45,186 bases of DNA, taken from positions 1-45,186 of the forward strand of contig JAUIFG010000008.1 of the NCBI GenBank assembly GCA_030429445.1. The letters are read 5' to 3'. The DNA comes from a bacterium (lineage in GTDB: Bacteria > Patescibacteriota > Saccharimonadia > Saccharimonadales > Saccharimonadaceae). The notes beneath the pieces were generated by a model that did not search any database, was not told the DNA's origin, and saw only the letters and a program-made list of their open reading frames with translations. The position numbers were made by a program, and so were the translations under genes. Positions 16,109 through 24,410 of the stretch are shown here, one piece after another (within the stretch, counting starts at the first letter, position 1; each line of letters starts with the position of its first letter).

Positions 16109-17349
16109 TGCGATTACGTCTGCTTATCCTTTATCACCTCGGTTGCGCGTATGAATCGCTCCGTGCAAACCGATCACGAACAATTCTGACCGTCTCGGGC
16201 ATTGCGATTGGTGTTGCTAGTATTATCCTTATTTTGGCACTCAGCGCTGGTGCCTCCCGCATTATTAGCGACCAAGTCAACAACCTTGGTGGTGCTGTTG
16301 CCGTTGTCCGACCCGGCATGCCCGATCATCAGCCCCAGATTAACAATCTAACTGCTACACTCGCTGGTAGCAAAACTGCGAGTAATCTAACCGAGTTTGA
16401 CCTTGATGATATCAAAGAAATCAGCGGGATTAGCGCGGTGGCTCCGTTGATGCTGATTGGTGGCGATGTCACTGCCGGTGAAAATACACCGAAAGAAGTG
16501 TCAATCATTGCAACAACTCCTGAGCTCCTCGACGTAACGGACTTAACGGTGCGTGAAGGACAATTCATCGATGAAATTACTAGCAACAATACCGCCGTCA
16601 TCGGGGCGCAGTTGGCAGTTGATTTATTTGGCACCGAACAGGCTGCTGGACGCACCTTCCATACTCACGGCAAAACATTTACCGTTATCGGTATCCTCAG
16701 CCGAGCGAACAATCCGATCAACTATAACAATGTCGACTTTGATCACGCCGCTATTATTAGACTCGATAGTGGAAAATTGTTTAATCAAAATATTGCATCT
16801 ATTCAACAGATCAATATACGTGCGACTGACAACCAAGAGCTCTCGGACATCATCAAAAAGGTGAACAAAAAATTAGTCCAAAACCACTACGGCGAAAGAG
16901 ATTTCACAATTCTCGTCGGCAACGATTTGGCACGACCTGCAAATGAATTGTTTTATGCAATTGGTGCAACGTTAACTGTTGTTGCGGGGGTTTCATTGAT
17001 CGTTGGCGGTATCGGTATTATGAATATCATGCTCGTAAGTGTTGCCGAGCGAACACGTGAAATCGGTATCCGTAAAGCACTTGGTGCTTCGAATGGCCAT
17101 ATTGTTTGGCAATTTTTGTTAGAATCGCTGGTCATGAGTCTCGTTGGCGGACTACTGGGCTACGGTCTTGGGTATTTATCAGCATTTGCCGTTGCGCGTA
17201 CATTCTTGACGTTTAACCCTGTTTTTAACTGGGAAATTGCTGGTACGGCCTTTGGGATAGCATTGGTCGTTGGACTATTATTTGGACTCTACCCCGCTAT
17301 TCGTGCTGCCCGCAAAGATCCGATCGCATCACTTCGACAATACAATTAA
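16108..17349 (+). CDS. MacB-type ABC transporter permease
   Basis: 413 residues. One N-terminal membrane helix (TVSGIAIGVASIILILALSA), then a periplasmic-core-like (MacB_PCD) extracytoplasmic domain to about residue 280. A FtsX-type domain with three helices follows (ATLTVVAGVSLIVGGIGIMN; LVMSLVGGLLGYGLGYL; FGIALVVGLLFGLYPA). ERTREIGIRKALGAS is the coupling segment that docks on the ATPase. Such pairs move peptides, lipoproteins or antimicrobials mechanically rather than through a pore. The substrate cannot be told from sequence. No membrane-fusion partner is encoded nearby, as expected for a single-membrane cell. Confidence 0.94.
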   Translation: MRLRLLILYHLGCAYESLRANRSRTILTVSGIAIGVASIILILALSAGASRIISDQVNNLGGAVAVVRPGMPDHQPQINNLTATLAGSKTASNLTEFDLDDIKEISGISAVAPLMLIGGDVTAGENTPKEVSIIATTPELLDVTDLTVREGQFIDEITSNNTAVIGAQLAVDLFGTEQAAGRTFHTHGKTFTVIGILSRANNPINYNNVDFDHAAIIRLDSGKLFNQNIASIQQINIRATDNQELSDIIKKVNKKLVQNHYGERDFTILVGNDLARPANELFYAIGATLTVVAGVSLIVGGIGIMNIMLVSVAERTREIGIRKALGASNGHIVWQFLLESLVMSLVGGLLGYGLGYLSAFAVARTFLTFNPVFNWEIAGTAFGIALVVGLLFGLYPAIRAARKDPIASLRQYN

Positions 17350-17357
17350 TTTATTAT

Positions 17358-18401
17358 CTATTGGGCTAATTCATTTTTTAATTTTTCAACTAAATCAACA
17401 GGGGTTGGATCAACACCATTCAATATGGCGACGTAGATACTCGCAAAATCAGCAAAGATACAGCCCCAAAGTAGTTGTCGCAAAGGCGTATCCCCTACCA
17501 GATGAACAGGTACCGCTTTTGGTCGTAGACCGCTCAGCAATCGATCGCTGATTTCAAATCGTTTCAAAATCCGTGGATGCTCAAACGAGCTGAGGATATC
17601 AAAAACGATAAATGGCTTATCGACAGGATGTGACGCCCAGCCAACAAATTCATTATGATTCATTTCGGGATATACGTTCCAAACGGCCACATTTTTGGCA
17701 TTTTCATTCCAACTAATCTTCCACTTGTAGGCAACTGGTCCCGTCAAACGACCCCCGTAAAAAACAGGTGTTTTGCCAACCGATTCAAGCGCTAACTGTT
17801 TGGCTGGATTTTTTTCAGTCGGTACATCTGATAGCCAGTTTTTTGTCTCATCCTGTAACCAATCCGATGCCTCACCTATTTCGTCCAACAAAGAAGTCTC
17901 GACAACACCAAAATGTGACAACAATAGTATCAATGCGCGTAGGTTGAACAACATAGCCATGCGCGGTTGCATACCACTTGGTATAACAACACGGGCAATC
18001 TTGCCCTCCTCGGCACTTTGTACCAATTTTCCACCTGCTGCCAACACGCCTACTTGCGCTGAACATTTCTGCGCCTGTTCCAGACACGCCAAGGTTTCTT
18101 CGGTATTTCCAGAGTAACTACTCGCTATAACAAGTGTCGAGCTGTCTACATAGGCCGGTAAATCGTAATCTCTGACGACCTCAAATGATACTTTTAGCTT
18201 TTCAGATAGCCATGCTTTTGCCAGTAGTGCAGCAAGAGCACTTCCACCCATGCCAGCAACAACAACTTTTGTTATGACTTCTCCACTCTGCTCCCCATCA
18301 ACAACTTTTACATCAAATTTCACCTGCTGCCATTGATTGGCTGCCACCCCTAGTGCATCCTGTGGATCACGTTGTTTCAATACATTTGCATCGTCTAGCA
18401 T
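17358..18401 (-). CDS. Bifunctional phosphoglucose/phosphomannose isomerase
   Basis: 347 residues of the SIS-domain PGI/PMI family first known from archaea. It interconverts glucose-6-P or mannose-6-P with fructose-6-P. The first SIS domain has VVVAGMGGSALAALLAKAW and SSYSGNTEETLACLEQA (phosphosugar-binding Ser/Thr). The catalytic region has NVYPEMNHNEFVGW (Glu base). The C-terminal bact-PGI domain ends DPTPVDLVEKLK, the family signature. ATG 18401 follows TAGGAGG. It converges on the macB-type permease gene (8 bp apart) and diverges from the Pro-rich gene. With zwf it links hexose phosphates to the pentose pathway. Confidence 0.92.
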   Translation of the reverse strand: MLDDANVLKQRDPQDALGVAANQWQQVKFDVKVVDGEQSGEVITKVVVAGMGGSALAALLAKAWLSEKLKVSFEVVRDYDLPAYVDSSTLVIASSYSGNTEETLACLEQAQKCSAQVGVLAAGGKLVQSAEEGKIARVVIPSGMQPRMAMLFNLRALILLLSHFGVVETSLLDEIGEASDWLQDETKNWLSDVPTEKNPAKQLALESVGKTPVFYGGRLTGPVAYKWKISWNENAKNVAVWNVYPEMNHNEFVGWASHPVDKPFIVFDILSSFEHPRILKRFEISDRLLSGLRPKAVPVHLVGDTPLRQLLWGCIFADFASIYVAILNGVDPTPVDLVEKLKNELAQ

Positions 18402-18483
18402 ACTATCCTCCTACGGGCTGTGTATTGCAGTTCTTATTAATACTATGATACACTTTTTGTAGTTAAAGCATAAGAGGGTGGGC

Positions 18484-19089
18484 ATGTCAGAAACATCAAA
18501 AGACGAGCAAGAATTAGCAAGGGCACTTGAAGGTGTTGCGAATGCTGGTATCAAGCCAGCTGCAGGTAGTAGCGTACACAACGGCGTTATGCAGCCAATT
18601 GTGCCACCCAACTCACCTGTCGCTCCTCAGCCAGCTCAAGATAACAATCAAGCTACCGCCCCCGCTATTGGACAAGTTAAAGTTCAGTCATCGACATCTC
18701 AAAATGATGCTTCAGACAGTACTGGTGATGGCAAGGATGCCCCTCTTCCTGTCGTGCCTCCTATACCACCAACACCAGAGCCTGCCACTACAGATACCCC
18801 TGCCCCAGCCGCCGACACTTCGAGTGAAGACACTACAGCTTCTAAGCCACTTGATGCAATCAAGAACGCAGCGCTAGAAGAGCTCCGTCCACTTGTTGAC
18901 AAACTCGATGTCAAAGCTGAAGATAAATTTGATACTTACCTATTACTCATCCGTAGCACTGACGACATGAGCCTCATTGCACCTGCCCACGAGGCAGCAA
19001 AGGCTATCCAAGATGAAGCGCGTCGTGCACAAGCATTATTGGATATCGTCAAAGAAATCGACTACCTTTCTCATCAAAAAAATCAATAG
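18484..19089 (+). CDS. Pro/Ala-rich hypothetical protein with C-terminal helical domain
   Basis: 201 residues. Residues 1-20 are charged and helical. About 20-115 are disordered and Pro/Ala/Thr/Asp-rich. The C-terminal 80 residues (IKNAALEELRPLVDKLDVKA ... AKAIQDEARRAQALLDIVKE) form a compact helical domain that is probably the functional part. No signal peptide or membrane segment. The start is ATG 18484, not GTG 18478, because AGAGGG sits 5 nt before it. Divergent from pgi/pmi and followed by a strong terminator. Function unknown. Confidence 0.75.
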   Translation: MSETSKDEQELARALEGVANAGIKPAAGSSVHNGVMQPIVPPNSPVAPQPAQDNNQATAPAIGQVKVQSSTSQNDASDSTGDGKDAPLPVVPPIPPTPEPATTDTPAPAADTSSEDTTASKPLDAIKNAALEELRPLVDKLDVKAEDKFDTYLLLIRSTDDMSLIAPAHEAAKAIQDEARRAQALLDIVKEIDYLSHQKNQ

Positions 19090-19094
19090 CAACA

Positions 19095-19120
19095 AAAACT
19101 CCTCCAATCGGAGGAGTTTT
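19095..19120. terminator. Bidirectional intrinsic terminator
   Basis: AAAACTCCTCC and GGAGGAGTTTT form a perfect 11-bp stem with an AATC loop, between two converging genes. Confidence 0.92.
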
Positions 19121-19137
19121 CATATAGAACTCGTATC

Positions 19138-20442
19138 TTACTTTTTATGATCAGTGTGGTGGTGTACGGGCGGATCAATAGGCGCCTTTACTTTTGTATG
19201 TATTTGCGCATCCAATACAGCATGGTCTAGTTCGCGACGACTCTTGAAGTAATAAACGACTCCGAAAGTAATTGCTGCGACACCTAGCAAGCCAATCGCT
19301 ACTTCTACCGGACCAGTTGTCGGCAACTCACCAACACACTCTTTTGTAATTACTACTGTTGCAGTATCATTCTTGTCACCATTTTGCGTGCTAATCGTAC
19401 CTGTATTTACTAGTTTGTTTGTGCCACATTCTAGCTCACTTGCTTTTGGTAGTGTTGCAGTAAAGCGAACGTAGGCATTGCTATTTGGCGCATAGCTACC
19501 GATATTTAGACCGCTTGGAGCAACGATTTTGTCTTCCTTAATTGATAGGCCGTCACCATCTGGATATCCAATGTTTTTAAGTGTTGTCGAACCGGATACG
19601 AGCGTAACGCCTTTGGGTAATTTATCAAGGGCAACAACATCCATCTGATTAGCATTGCCGACATTGTCGTAATAAATTTGATAATCTACCTTTTGACCAG
19701 GTTTCGATGTAATACTCTGATGCCATTTGCCCTCACCGTGAGAACGTACACTTTTTTCGACAAGGAAGTTTGGTGAAGACATCGAAACTTTGACCTTAAA
19801 AATTGCATAGCCAGAATACTCATAGCAACCCTTCACCTTGCCGTCCATCGACTGATAACCGACAAGTGCACCAGTATTCGTTACAATATTGTCCGATAGC
19901 GCAAACCCGCCAGTTGGCTTGATGTTGTTGTAGTAACGAGCCGATCCTGCGACATAAGCGACGTTGAATTTTTTGTCACTCGTCATGACTGCATCGTCCC
20001 AAATTTCTTCTGGCGTTGCATTGTCAGCAGTCACGAATCCGTCAATCGAGATGCTATTACTATTGTCGTTTGGTACGTTGACGGCAATTCGAGTATTTGT
20101 TGCGGTCAAATTCAGCTGAGATTTTGCGTTATTGTGTACCAATACACGGACCCAGTATTCTTTGCCGTCCTCTACCTCTATGTTATTTTTCCAACTACCA
20201 GATGTAGAGATAGTACTGTCTTTGACCGTCAAAAAGTCACGTTCATCACCATACGCTTCATTGTTGGTAATAGAGTTAAACGTAATGTAGGTTGCTGCAT
20301 TTTGGATTGTAAACGTTGGACGTTCAGGACCATATGCCGATGCGACACTGGCACCCACAACCAACACCGCTATCATACTGAACACAATAGTAATTCGGTT
20401 CGTTAGAAAAGTTGTGATATTTTTTATTACTTTTGCGTTCAT
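19138..20442 (-). CDS. LPXTG-type surface protein with DUF11-like repeat
   Basis: 434 residues. Signal peptide with a hydrophobic core (ITIVFSMIAVLVVGASVASA), then an extracellular region of beta domains. About residues 240-360 resemble the DUF11/conserved-repeat domain (KPGQKVDYQIYYDNVGNA ... LDKLPKGVTLVSGSTTLK). The C-terminus has LPTTG (373-377), a membrane helix (VAIGLLGVAAITFGVVYYF) and KSRR, the layout of a sortase substrate. About 30 further residues with a His-rich end (PPVHHHTDHKK) follow, longer than in usual sorting signals. No sortase lies in the window. It starts 20 bp after the poly-Pro gene with an AAAGGA Shine-Dalgarno sequence, so the two form an operon. Likely a wall-linked adhesin or stalk protein. 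Confidence 0.82.
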   Translation of the reverse strand: MNAKVIKNITTFLTNRITIVFSMIAVLVVGASVASAYGPERPTFTIQNAATYITFNSITNNEAYGDERDFLTVKDSTISTSGSWKNNIEVEDGKEYWVRVLVHNNAKSQLNLTATNTRIAVNVPNDNSNSISIDGFVTADNATPEEIWDDAVMTSDKKFNVAYVAGSARYYNNIKPTGGFALSDNIVTNTGALVGYQSMDGKVKGCYEYSGYAIFKVKVSMSSPNFLVEKSVRSHGEGKWHQSITSKPGQKVDYQIYYDNVGNANQMDVVALDKLPKGVTLVSGSTTLKNIGYPDGDGLSIKEDKIVAPSGLNIGSYAPNSNAYVRFTATLPKASELECGTNKLVNTGTISTQNGDKNDTATVVITKECVGELPTTGPVEVAIGLLGVAAITFGVVYYFKSRRELDHAVLDAQIHTKVKAPIDPPVHHHTDHKK

Positions 20443-20462
20443 TATTATCCTTTTATCTACCT

Positions 20463-22679
20463 TTATACCCTACCATTGAATATACTGTCACCCGCTGGCG
20501 AAGGGCCAGCACTTGGGCGAGGAGGCCTGCTACTTGCACCAGGAGCAGGTGAATTGTCATTAAAACTTGGACGTGGTGGCGTGTAGCTGTCACTTGGTGA
20601 AGGTCCACTCGGCTTGAGCTCTGGCGTGCCCGGCTGACCACCCTGAAACGGAAGGTCTAATTTTGGCAATGGATTAAATTGCGGTAACTTGTCCAGCACC
20701 GGAGGTGGAGGTGGAGGTGGTGGCGGAGGAGGAGGTGGTGGAGGTGGTGGTGGCTCAACTGGTGGCGGAGGAGGAGGCAATTCTGGTGGATGATATGGTG
20801 GCGGAGGAGGCAATTCTGGTGGAGGTGCCACTGGTGGTGGCGGCGGAGGTGTTTCAATGACGGGCGGATGATACACAGGAGGAGGAGTGTGGGGACGCTC
20901 AACGACAGGAGGATGATATGTCGACTGCGGTTGATAGACGGGTTTTGGTGGAGGTGGAGATAATTCTTTGATTCGTTGACCACCACACTGTTCACGTAAT
21001 TCGATCGTCTCCATTGCGTGAGGGGGATTCGGATTCTTGAAAGTAATAACTGTCTTTGTGCCGTTACCTTCGGCATGATTCACATAATTATCCCAGGCAA
21101 TCTCATAATCACTACCTGGTGTTACCTGGCCTATTTGTTCAAAGCGTGGGTCAACACCCCATTCACTTTCATACGCATACTTGATTGGAACACCCGTTTC
21201 AATCTTTGTTGACGGATCGTTGAGGATATCAAGAACACGTCCGTGCATATCCTGCATCAACTCTGGCTTAATTTTAAATGTCTCAGCCAATGCATTTGCA
21301 GACTGCATATCATCTGGTAGATTATCTAAATGCATGGCATGAATAACAGATGATAGCTGATGTGGTGAATTTACCCAACGATTGTGCGTTAGATCATGCA
21401 AGCCAGGATGACCATTATCAAGTTCCGGATTTGCATTTAATTCTGGGCCTAGGCTGTGTACACTATCTTTGTCTAGATAGAATGGATTTTCATTTGAATG
21501 ATACTCAAAATCGCCAAGACTTAGCCCGTTAACTTCACCACTACCCTGCTCTTCCAGTACATCTTTTAGGGGTGGATTACCATCAGCATCAGGCTGATCT
21601 ACACCGCCACCTGGTACATTCTCGCCAGAGCCAGCACCAGAGCCGTTTGTATTACCACCGATACTAGGTAACCGATCGAAAGCGCCCAATTGATGCAGTG
21701 TACCGATGCCACCACCCAGACCTGCTGCCAGTCCCGCCCATGCCATCGACTTCCTTAGATTCTTTTGACGTTTATTGATTTGTTCGCCAAAGCCCGCAGA
21801 GAGAGTGTATGCTCCCCCTTTCAGTAATTCTTTCCAGTTACCAGGCAGGTCTTTTAAATCATCAAAAACTGTACCGTGTTCGTGCTCTTCTAACTTACGC
21901 CCTCGAGCCTTTTCGCGAATAGCGAGCGTGCGCATGCCTCGTATAAAGGTTGTGCCCGCTAGACCGAGTGCGACACCACCCGCAGCACCACCAGTCAATA
22001 GAGTGATACCGACACCGGCACCGACACCGGCACCCATGAACAAAAGTTGCCGCGCGGCCCCACCCTTGCTCAACCAGTTGATGACTGAGCCCATAGGACC
22101 TTTTTTCATAAATTCATTTGTTCTATTACGGACCCTTGTTTGTTCCGCATCCATGAACAACATACCTTTTTGAAATGCAAGAACGTTCAATCGCTGCACT
22201 TCTTCTGGATCACTTTGCTTTAATGCCGCAAGCTTTTCCTTGTCCCACAGAGTAGCCAGTTCTTCGTCTTGCTTTAGCTTGAGCTTTGCAAGTTTGCGCA
22301 GTGTTTTTCTATATTCACCCTGGATGACTTCAAACGGACGCTCTCGTCTCTTTTTACCAAAAAGACGCGTACCTCGCTGTGAACCGACTCGCGCCATTTC
22401 CTCGCGTAAAAGGGCAAGCTTTTTTTGCTTTTTGATGACACGTTCATTCAACGGCTTCTTCTGCTCGTTGGCATCTTCCTCTAACGTAGCCTCGGTCGAC
22501 AACGTGTTTGTTGGCACGCCATCAACTTTTGGTTCAGCTGACTCGTGTGTAGCCTCTGCATCCTTTTCTGTATTTTCATCTTCTACAGCATCAAAATCAT
22601 CATCACTTGGACGCCCAGAACCTGGCGTCTCGATACTTTTGGGCATATCATTTGGTGTTGGATTGGATTGTTCCGTCAT
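20463..22679 (-). CDS. Large poly-proline membrane-associated protein, lineage-specific
   Basis: 738 residues; no known family recognised. 1-75: acidic and disordered. 80-190: basic coiled coil. 211-246 and 311-334: Gly/Ala-rich hydrophobic stretches (LLFMGAGVGAGVGITLLTGG; AWAGLAAGLGGGIGTL). About 380-570: a folded-looking region (AYESEWGVDPRFEQIGQV). 575-738: Pro-rich, with a run of about 18 consecutive prolines and PPP(Y/V)HPPE-like repeats, which would need EF-P. The minus strand is almost pure C/A/T over 20695-20960. The layout recalls the 698-aa protein at 3063-5159. Transcribed with the LPXTG gene downstream; together they may build a surface structure (inference). Confidence 0.8.
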   Translation of the reverse strand: MTEQSNPTPNDMPKSIETPGSGRPSDDDFDAVEDENTEKDAEATHESAEPKVDGVPTNTLSTEATLEEDANEQKKPLNERVIKKQKKLALLREEMARVGSQRGTRLFGKKRRERPFEVIQGEYRKTLRKLAKLKLKQDEELATLWDKEKLAALKQSDPEEVQRLNVLAFQKGMLFMDAEQTRVRNRTNEFMKKGPMGSVINWLSKGGAARQLLFMGAGVGAGVGITLLTGGAAGGVALGLAGTTFIRGMRTLAIREKARGRKLEEHEHGTVFDDLKDLPGNWKELLKGGAYTLSAGFGEQINKRQKNLRKSMAWAGLAAGLGGGIGTLHQLGAFDRLPSIGGNTNGSGAGSGENVPGGGVDQPDADGNPPLKDVLEEQGSGEVNGLSLGDFEYHSNENPFYLDKDSVHSLGPELNANPELDNGHPGLHDLTHNRWVNSPHQLSSVIHAMHLDNLPDDMQSANALAETFKIKPELMQDMHGRVLDILNDPSTKIETGVPIKYAYESEWGVDPRFEQIGQVTPGSDYEIAWDNYVNHAEGNGTKTVITFKNPNPPHAMETIELREQCGGQRIKELSPPPPKPVYQPQSTYHPPVVERPHTPPPVYHPPVIETPPPPPPVAPPPELPPPPPYHPPELPPPPPPVEPPPPPPPPPPPPPPPPPPVLDKLPQFNPLPKLDLPFQGGQPGTPELKPSGPSPSDSYTPPRPSFNDNSPAPGASSRPPRPSAGPSPAGDSIFNGRV

Positions 22680-22724
22680 TTTGTGGTGGTCTTTTTTTGT
22701 TTTGGTGCGACTTACTCTGTTTGC

Positions 22725-22753
22725 ATGCTAGCATAACCTCTATAAATTGTCAA
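22725..22753 (-). promoter_or_regulatory. Promoter of the poly-Pro/LPXTG operon
   Basis: Minus strand TTGACA (22748-22753), 17-nt spacer ending TTATGC (extended -10), TAGCAT (22725-22730). The leader is about 40 nt and A-rich, without a Shine-Dalgarno sequence. Confidence 0.6.
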
Positions 22754-22775
22754 GTCTTCCGTGACAATAATGCAA

Positions 22776-22805
22776 AAAATACCCCGCTCTTTTGCGGGGT
22801 ATTTT
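22776..22805 (-). terminator. Intrinsic terminator of the 103-aa gene
   Basis: AAAATACCCCGC pairs with GCGGGGTATTTT (12 bp, 6-nt loop), with a T run on the minus strand. It lies 14 bp past the stop codon and just upstream of the next promoter. Confidence 0.9.
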
Positions 22806-22819
22806 GACAAAAATGTAGC

Positions 22820-23131
22820 CTATTGCTGTGGTTTTTGCTCGTCCGAACCAGGTGCTGGTGATGCGACACCTGGATCAACAGGAGGCACCTGTGTTGATGT
22901 ATCTGGTGCACTTGTTGGTTCAGGAGAAGTACCGCTATCAACACTGCCCGCGTCAACAGGGGATGCTCCAGGTGTAACAGGCTCGTCATTGCCAAGCTGT
23001 GGCGCAGGCGTGTGCGATTCGCGTGGTGGCACGGCTGGTGTCTTTGGTTTTTTACCGAATAACTTTGCCCAAAAGCTAACTTTTTCTTCTTTTTGCGGCT
23101 GGGGCGTTGGTTGACTATCTGATGGTTGCAT
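22820..23131 (-). CDS. Small disordered Pro-rich protein
   Basis: 103 residues. N-terminal SDSQPTPQPQKEEKVSFWAK contains a short amphipathic, aromatic/basic segment (VSFWAKLFGKKPKTP) that could touch a membrane. The rest is Pro/Ser/Thr/Asp-rich and disordered. No signal peptide or cysteines. An AGGA sequence (AACAGGATATAGTCT) precedes ATG 23131. A TTGACA-N17-TAGTGT promoter and a strong terminator make it a single-gene unit next to the poly-Pro protein gene, which it resembles in composition. Function unknown. Confidence 0.6.
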   Translation of the reverse strand: MQPSDSQPTPQPQKEEKVSFWAKLFGKKPKTPAVPPRESHTPAPQLGNDEPVTPGASPVDAGSVDSGTSPEPTSAPDTSTQVPPVDPGVASPAPGSDEQKPQQ

Positions 23132-23158
23132 AGACTATATCCTGTTTAGTTCCTTTTA

Positions 23159-23187
23159 ACACTAGCGGATTCCTGGATTTGTGTCAA
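23159..23187 (-). promoter_or_regulatory. Promoter of the 103-aa gene
   Basis: Minus strand TTGACA (23182-23187), 17-nt spacer, TAGTGT (23159-23164). The -35 overlaps the stop codon of the upstream ATPase gene. Confidence 0.55.
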
Positions 23188-24323
23188 ATCCATTCGCAAA
23201 TATTACCCGTATGGATGATAGTGGCGTGCGTATCCGGATACGTATCAAGGAAAAATTTAGGTGTTATGAGTTTTTTATCAGCTAGCGAAAAATCGTATGC
23301 ACTATAAGTATTGTTCTTTACTTCTACCAAATCAAGTTCATGTGACAATGATCGCCAATAGTACCGTTGGACACGTTCATCACGTGCTTGCCAGTGCTTC
23401 ATTCGCTCATTCATACAAAAATTCTCCCACAGCACGTCGCGATCGCCACGTAAATCGAGCGGTTGTAATGATTGGATAAGCGCGTTCCTAACGCCAAGGT
23501 CATAAAAGTACACCTTGCGCTTGCGATTGCTCAGGTTACCCTTGACCGTACCTGTTAACGCTGACAATCGGTAAACGACAAACGCCATCTCGAGGAGGGT
23601 TATGTAGCGTTCAATCGTCTCGACTTTCACCCCAAACGTATTTCCTAATTCGTGATAAGAGACTTCTTGCCCTATTTGTAATGCCAACGCCTGTAACAAA
23701 CGTGGTAATAGTTGACGCTGACGTAATTCGACAAGTTCCAAACTATCTTTGTATACATAATTGTTAGCAAGCGAGATTATTTCTTCGTCAGCACGAGCTT
23801 CATCCGTTAACACAATACCCGGATAACTACCTAGTCGGAGCAAGCGTGGTAGTATTGTCTGTAGTTGCAGATCGTTGTAACCAAAGTATTGCTTGACCTC
23901 CGCCAGCGACAGTGGCATCAACATAAATTCGTATGCTCGACCCGTCAATGGTTCCTTTACCTTTCCGGCCAAATCAAATGATGAACTGCCGGTTGCGATA
24001 ATATCGAGCTCGGGATGTGAATCAATGAGTAGCTTGAGCGTCAAACCAATATTTTCAACGCGCTGAGCTTCATCAATAACAATGCGCTTTGCCTGGCCTA
24101 TCACCTGTTCAAGCGCTGCAAGACTAGTCGGCCTGAGCGCATCTGCAGTTACCATCTCGTCGCAATTGAGATATAGCTGTTCATTATCTGGTACCTCGTC
24201 CAAAATCTGCCGAGCAATTGTTGTCTTACCAACACGACGAGGACCATAAATAACAATCACCCGCCCTCGCCCCAAATGGGAACGGATAAGCGGAGTGATT
24301 GTTCTTTCGATTATTGCCTTCAT
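23184..24323 (-). CDS. AAA ATPase with DUF4143 domain
   Basis: 379 residues. N-terminal P-loop domain with Walker A YGPRRVGKTTIA, Walker B KRIVIDEAQRVE and sensor IIATGSSSFDLA. The DUF4143-type C-terminal part has a winged-helix-like segment (YHELGNTFGVKVETIERYI) and a nuclease-like strand pattern ending YWRSLSHELDLVEVK, as in PD-(D/E)XK relatives. Such proteins are widespread and poorly understood; some belong to defence or toxin-like loci. The start is placed at ATG 24323 because TGC-TATTAT (24331-24336) ends 7 nt before it and no Shine-Dalgarno sequence exists; the upstream ATG at 24380 would cross the promoter. A large palindrome covers promoter and start. Confidence 0.88.
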   Translation of the reverse strand: MKAIIERTITPLIRSHLGRGRVIVIYGPRRVGKTTIARQILDEVPDNEQLYLNCDEMVTADALRPTSLAALEQVIGQAKRIVIDEAQRVENIGLTLKLLIDSHPELDIIATGSSSFDLAGKVKEPLTGRAYEFMLMPLSLAEVKQYFGYNDLQLQTILPRLLRLGSYPGIVLTDEARADEEIISLANNYVYKDSLELVELRQRQLLPRLLQALALQIGQEVSYHELGNTFGVKVETIERYITLLEMAFVVYRLSALTGTVKGNLSNRKRKVYFYDLGVRNALIQSLQPLDLRGDRDVLWENFCMNERMKHWQARDERVQRYYWRSLSHELDLVEVKNNTYSAYDFSLADKKLITPKFFLDTYPDTHATIIHTGNICEWI

Positions 24324-24355
24324 ACTGGAAATAATAGCATAAGTTATTTCCAGTA
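24323..24355. promoter_or_regulatory. 12-bp inverted repeat over the ATPase promoter and start codon
   Basis: TACTGGAAATAA (24323-24334) and TTATTTCCAGTA (24344-24355) are a perfect inverted repeat with a 9-nt spacer. It covers the extended -10 and the predicted transcription/translation start of the ATPase gene, so it is a likely operator. The same pairing would also place the mRNA start at the edge of one arm. Confidence 0.65.
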
Positions 24356-24410
24356 CGCCAGTGCTCTTCACGTTTTGCACTTGGACGTAATGCGATACGT
24401 AAAGCGTGGA

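Noticed and set aside
20695-20960. Repetitive GGA/GGT tract as a CRISPR or tandem-repeat array
   Set aside because: It is the codon pattern for proline runs on the minus strand; there are no regular repeats with unique spacers. I see no CRISPR array in the window.
22240-22731. Plus-strand frame of 163 codons inside the poly-Pro protein gene
   Set aside because: Ser/Phe/Cys-rich antisense wording, no Shine-Dalgarno sequence or promoter, and fully inside a well-supported gene on the other strand.
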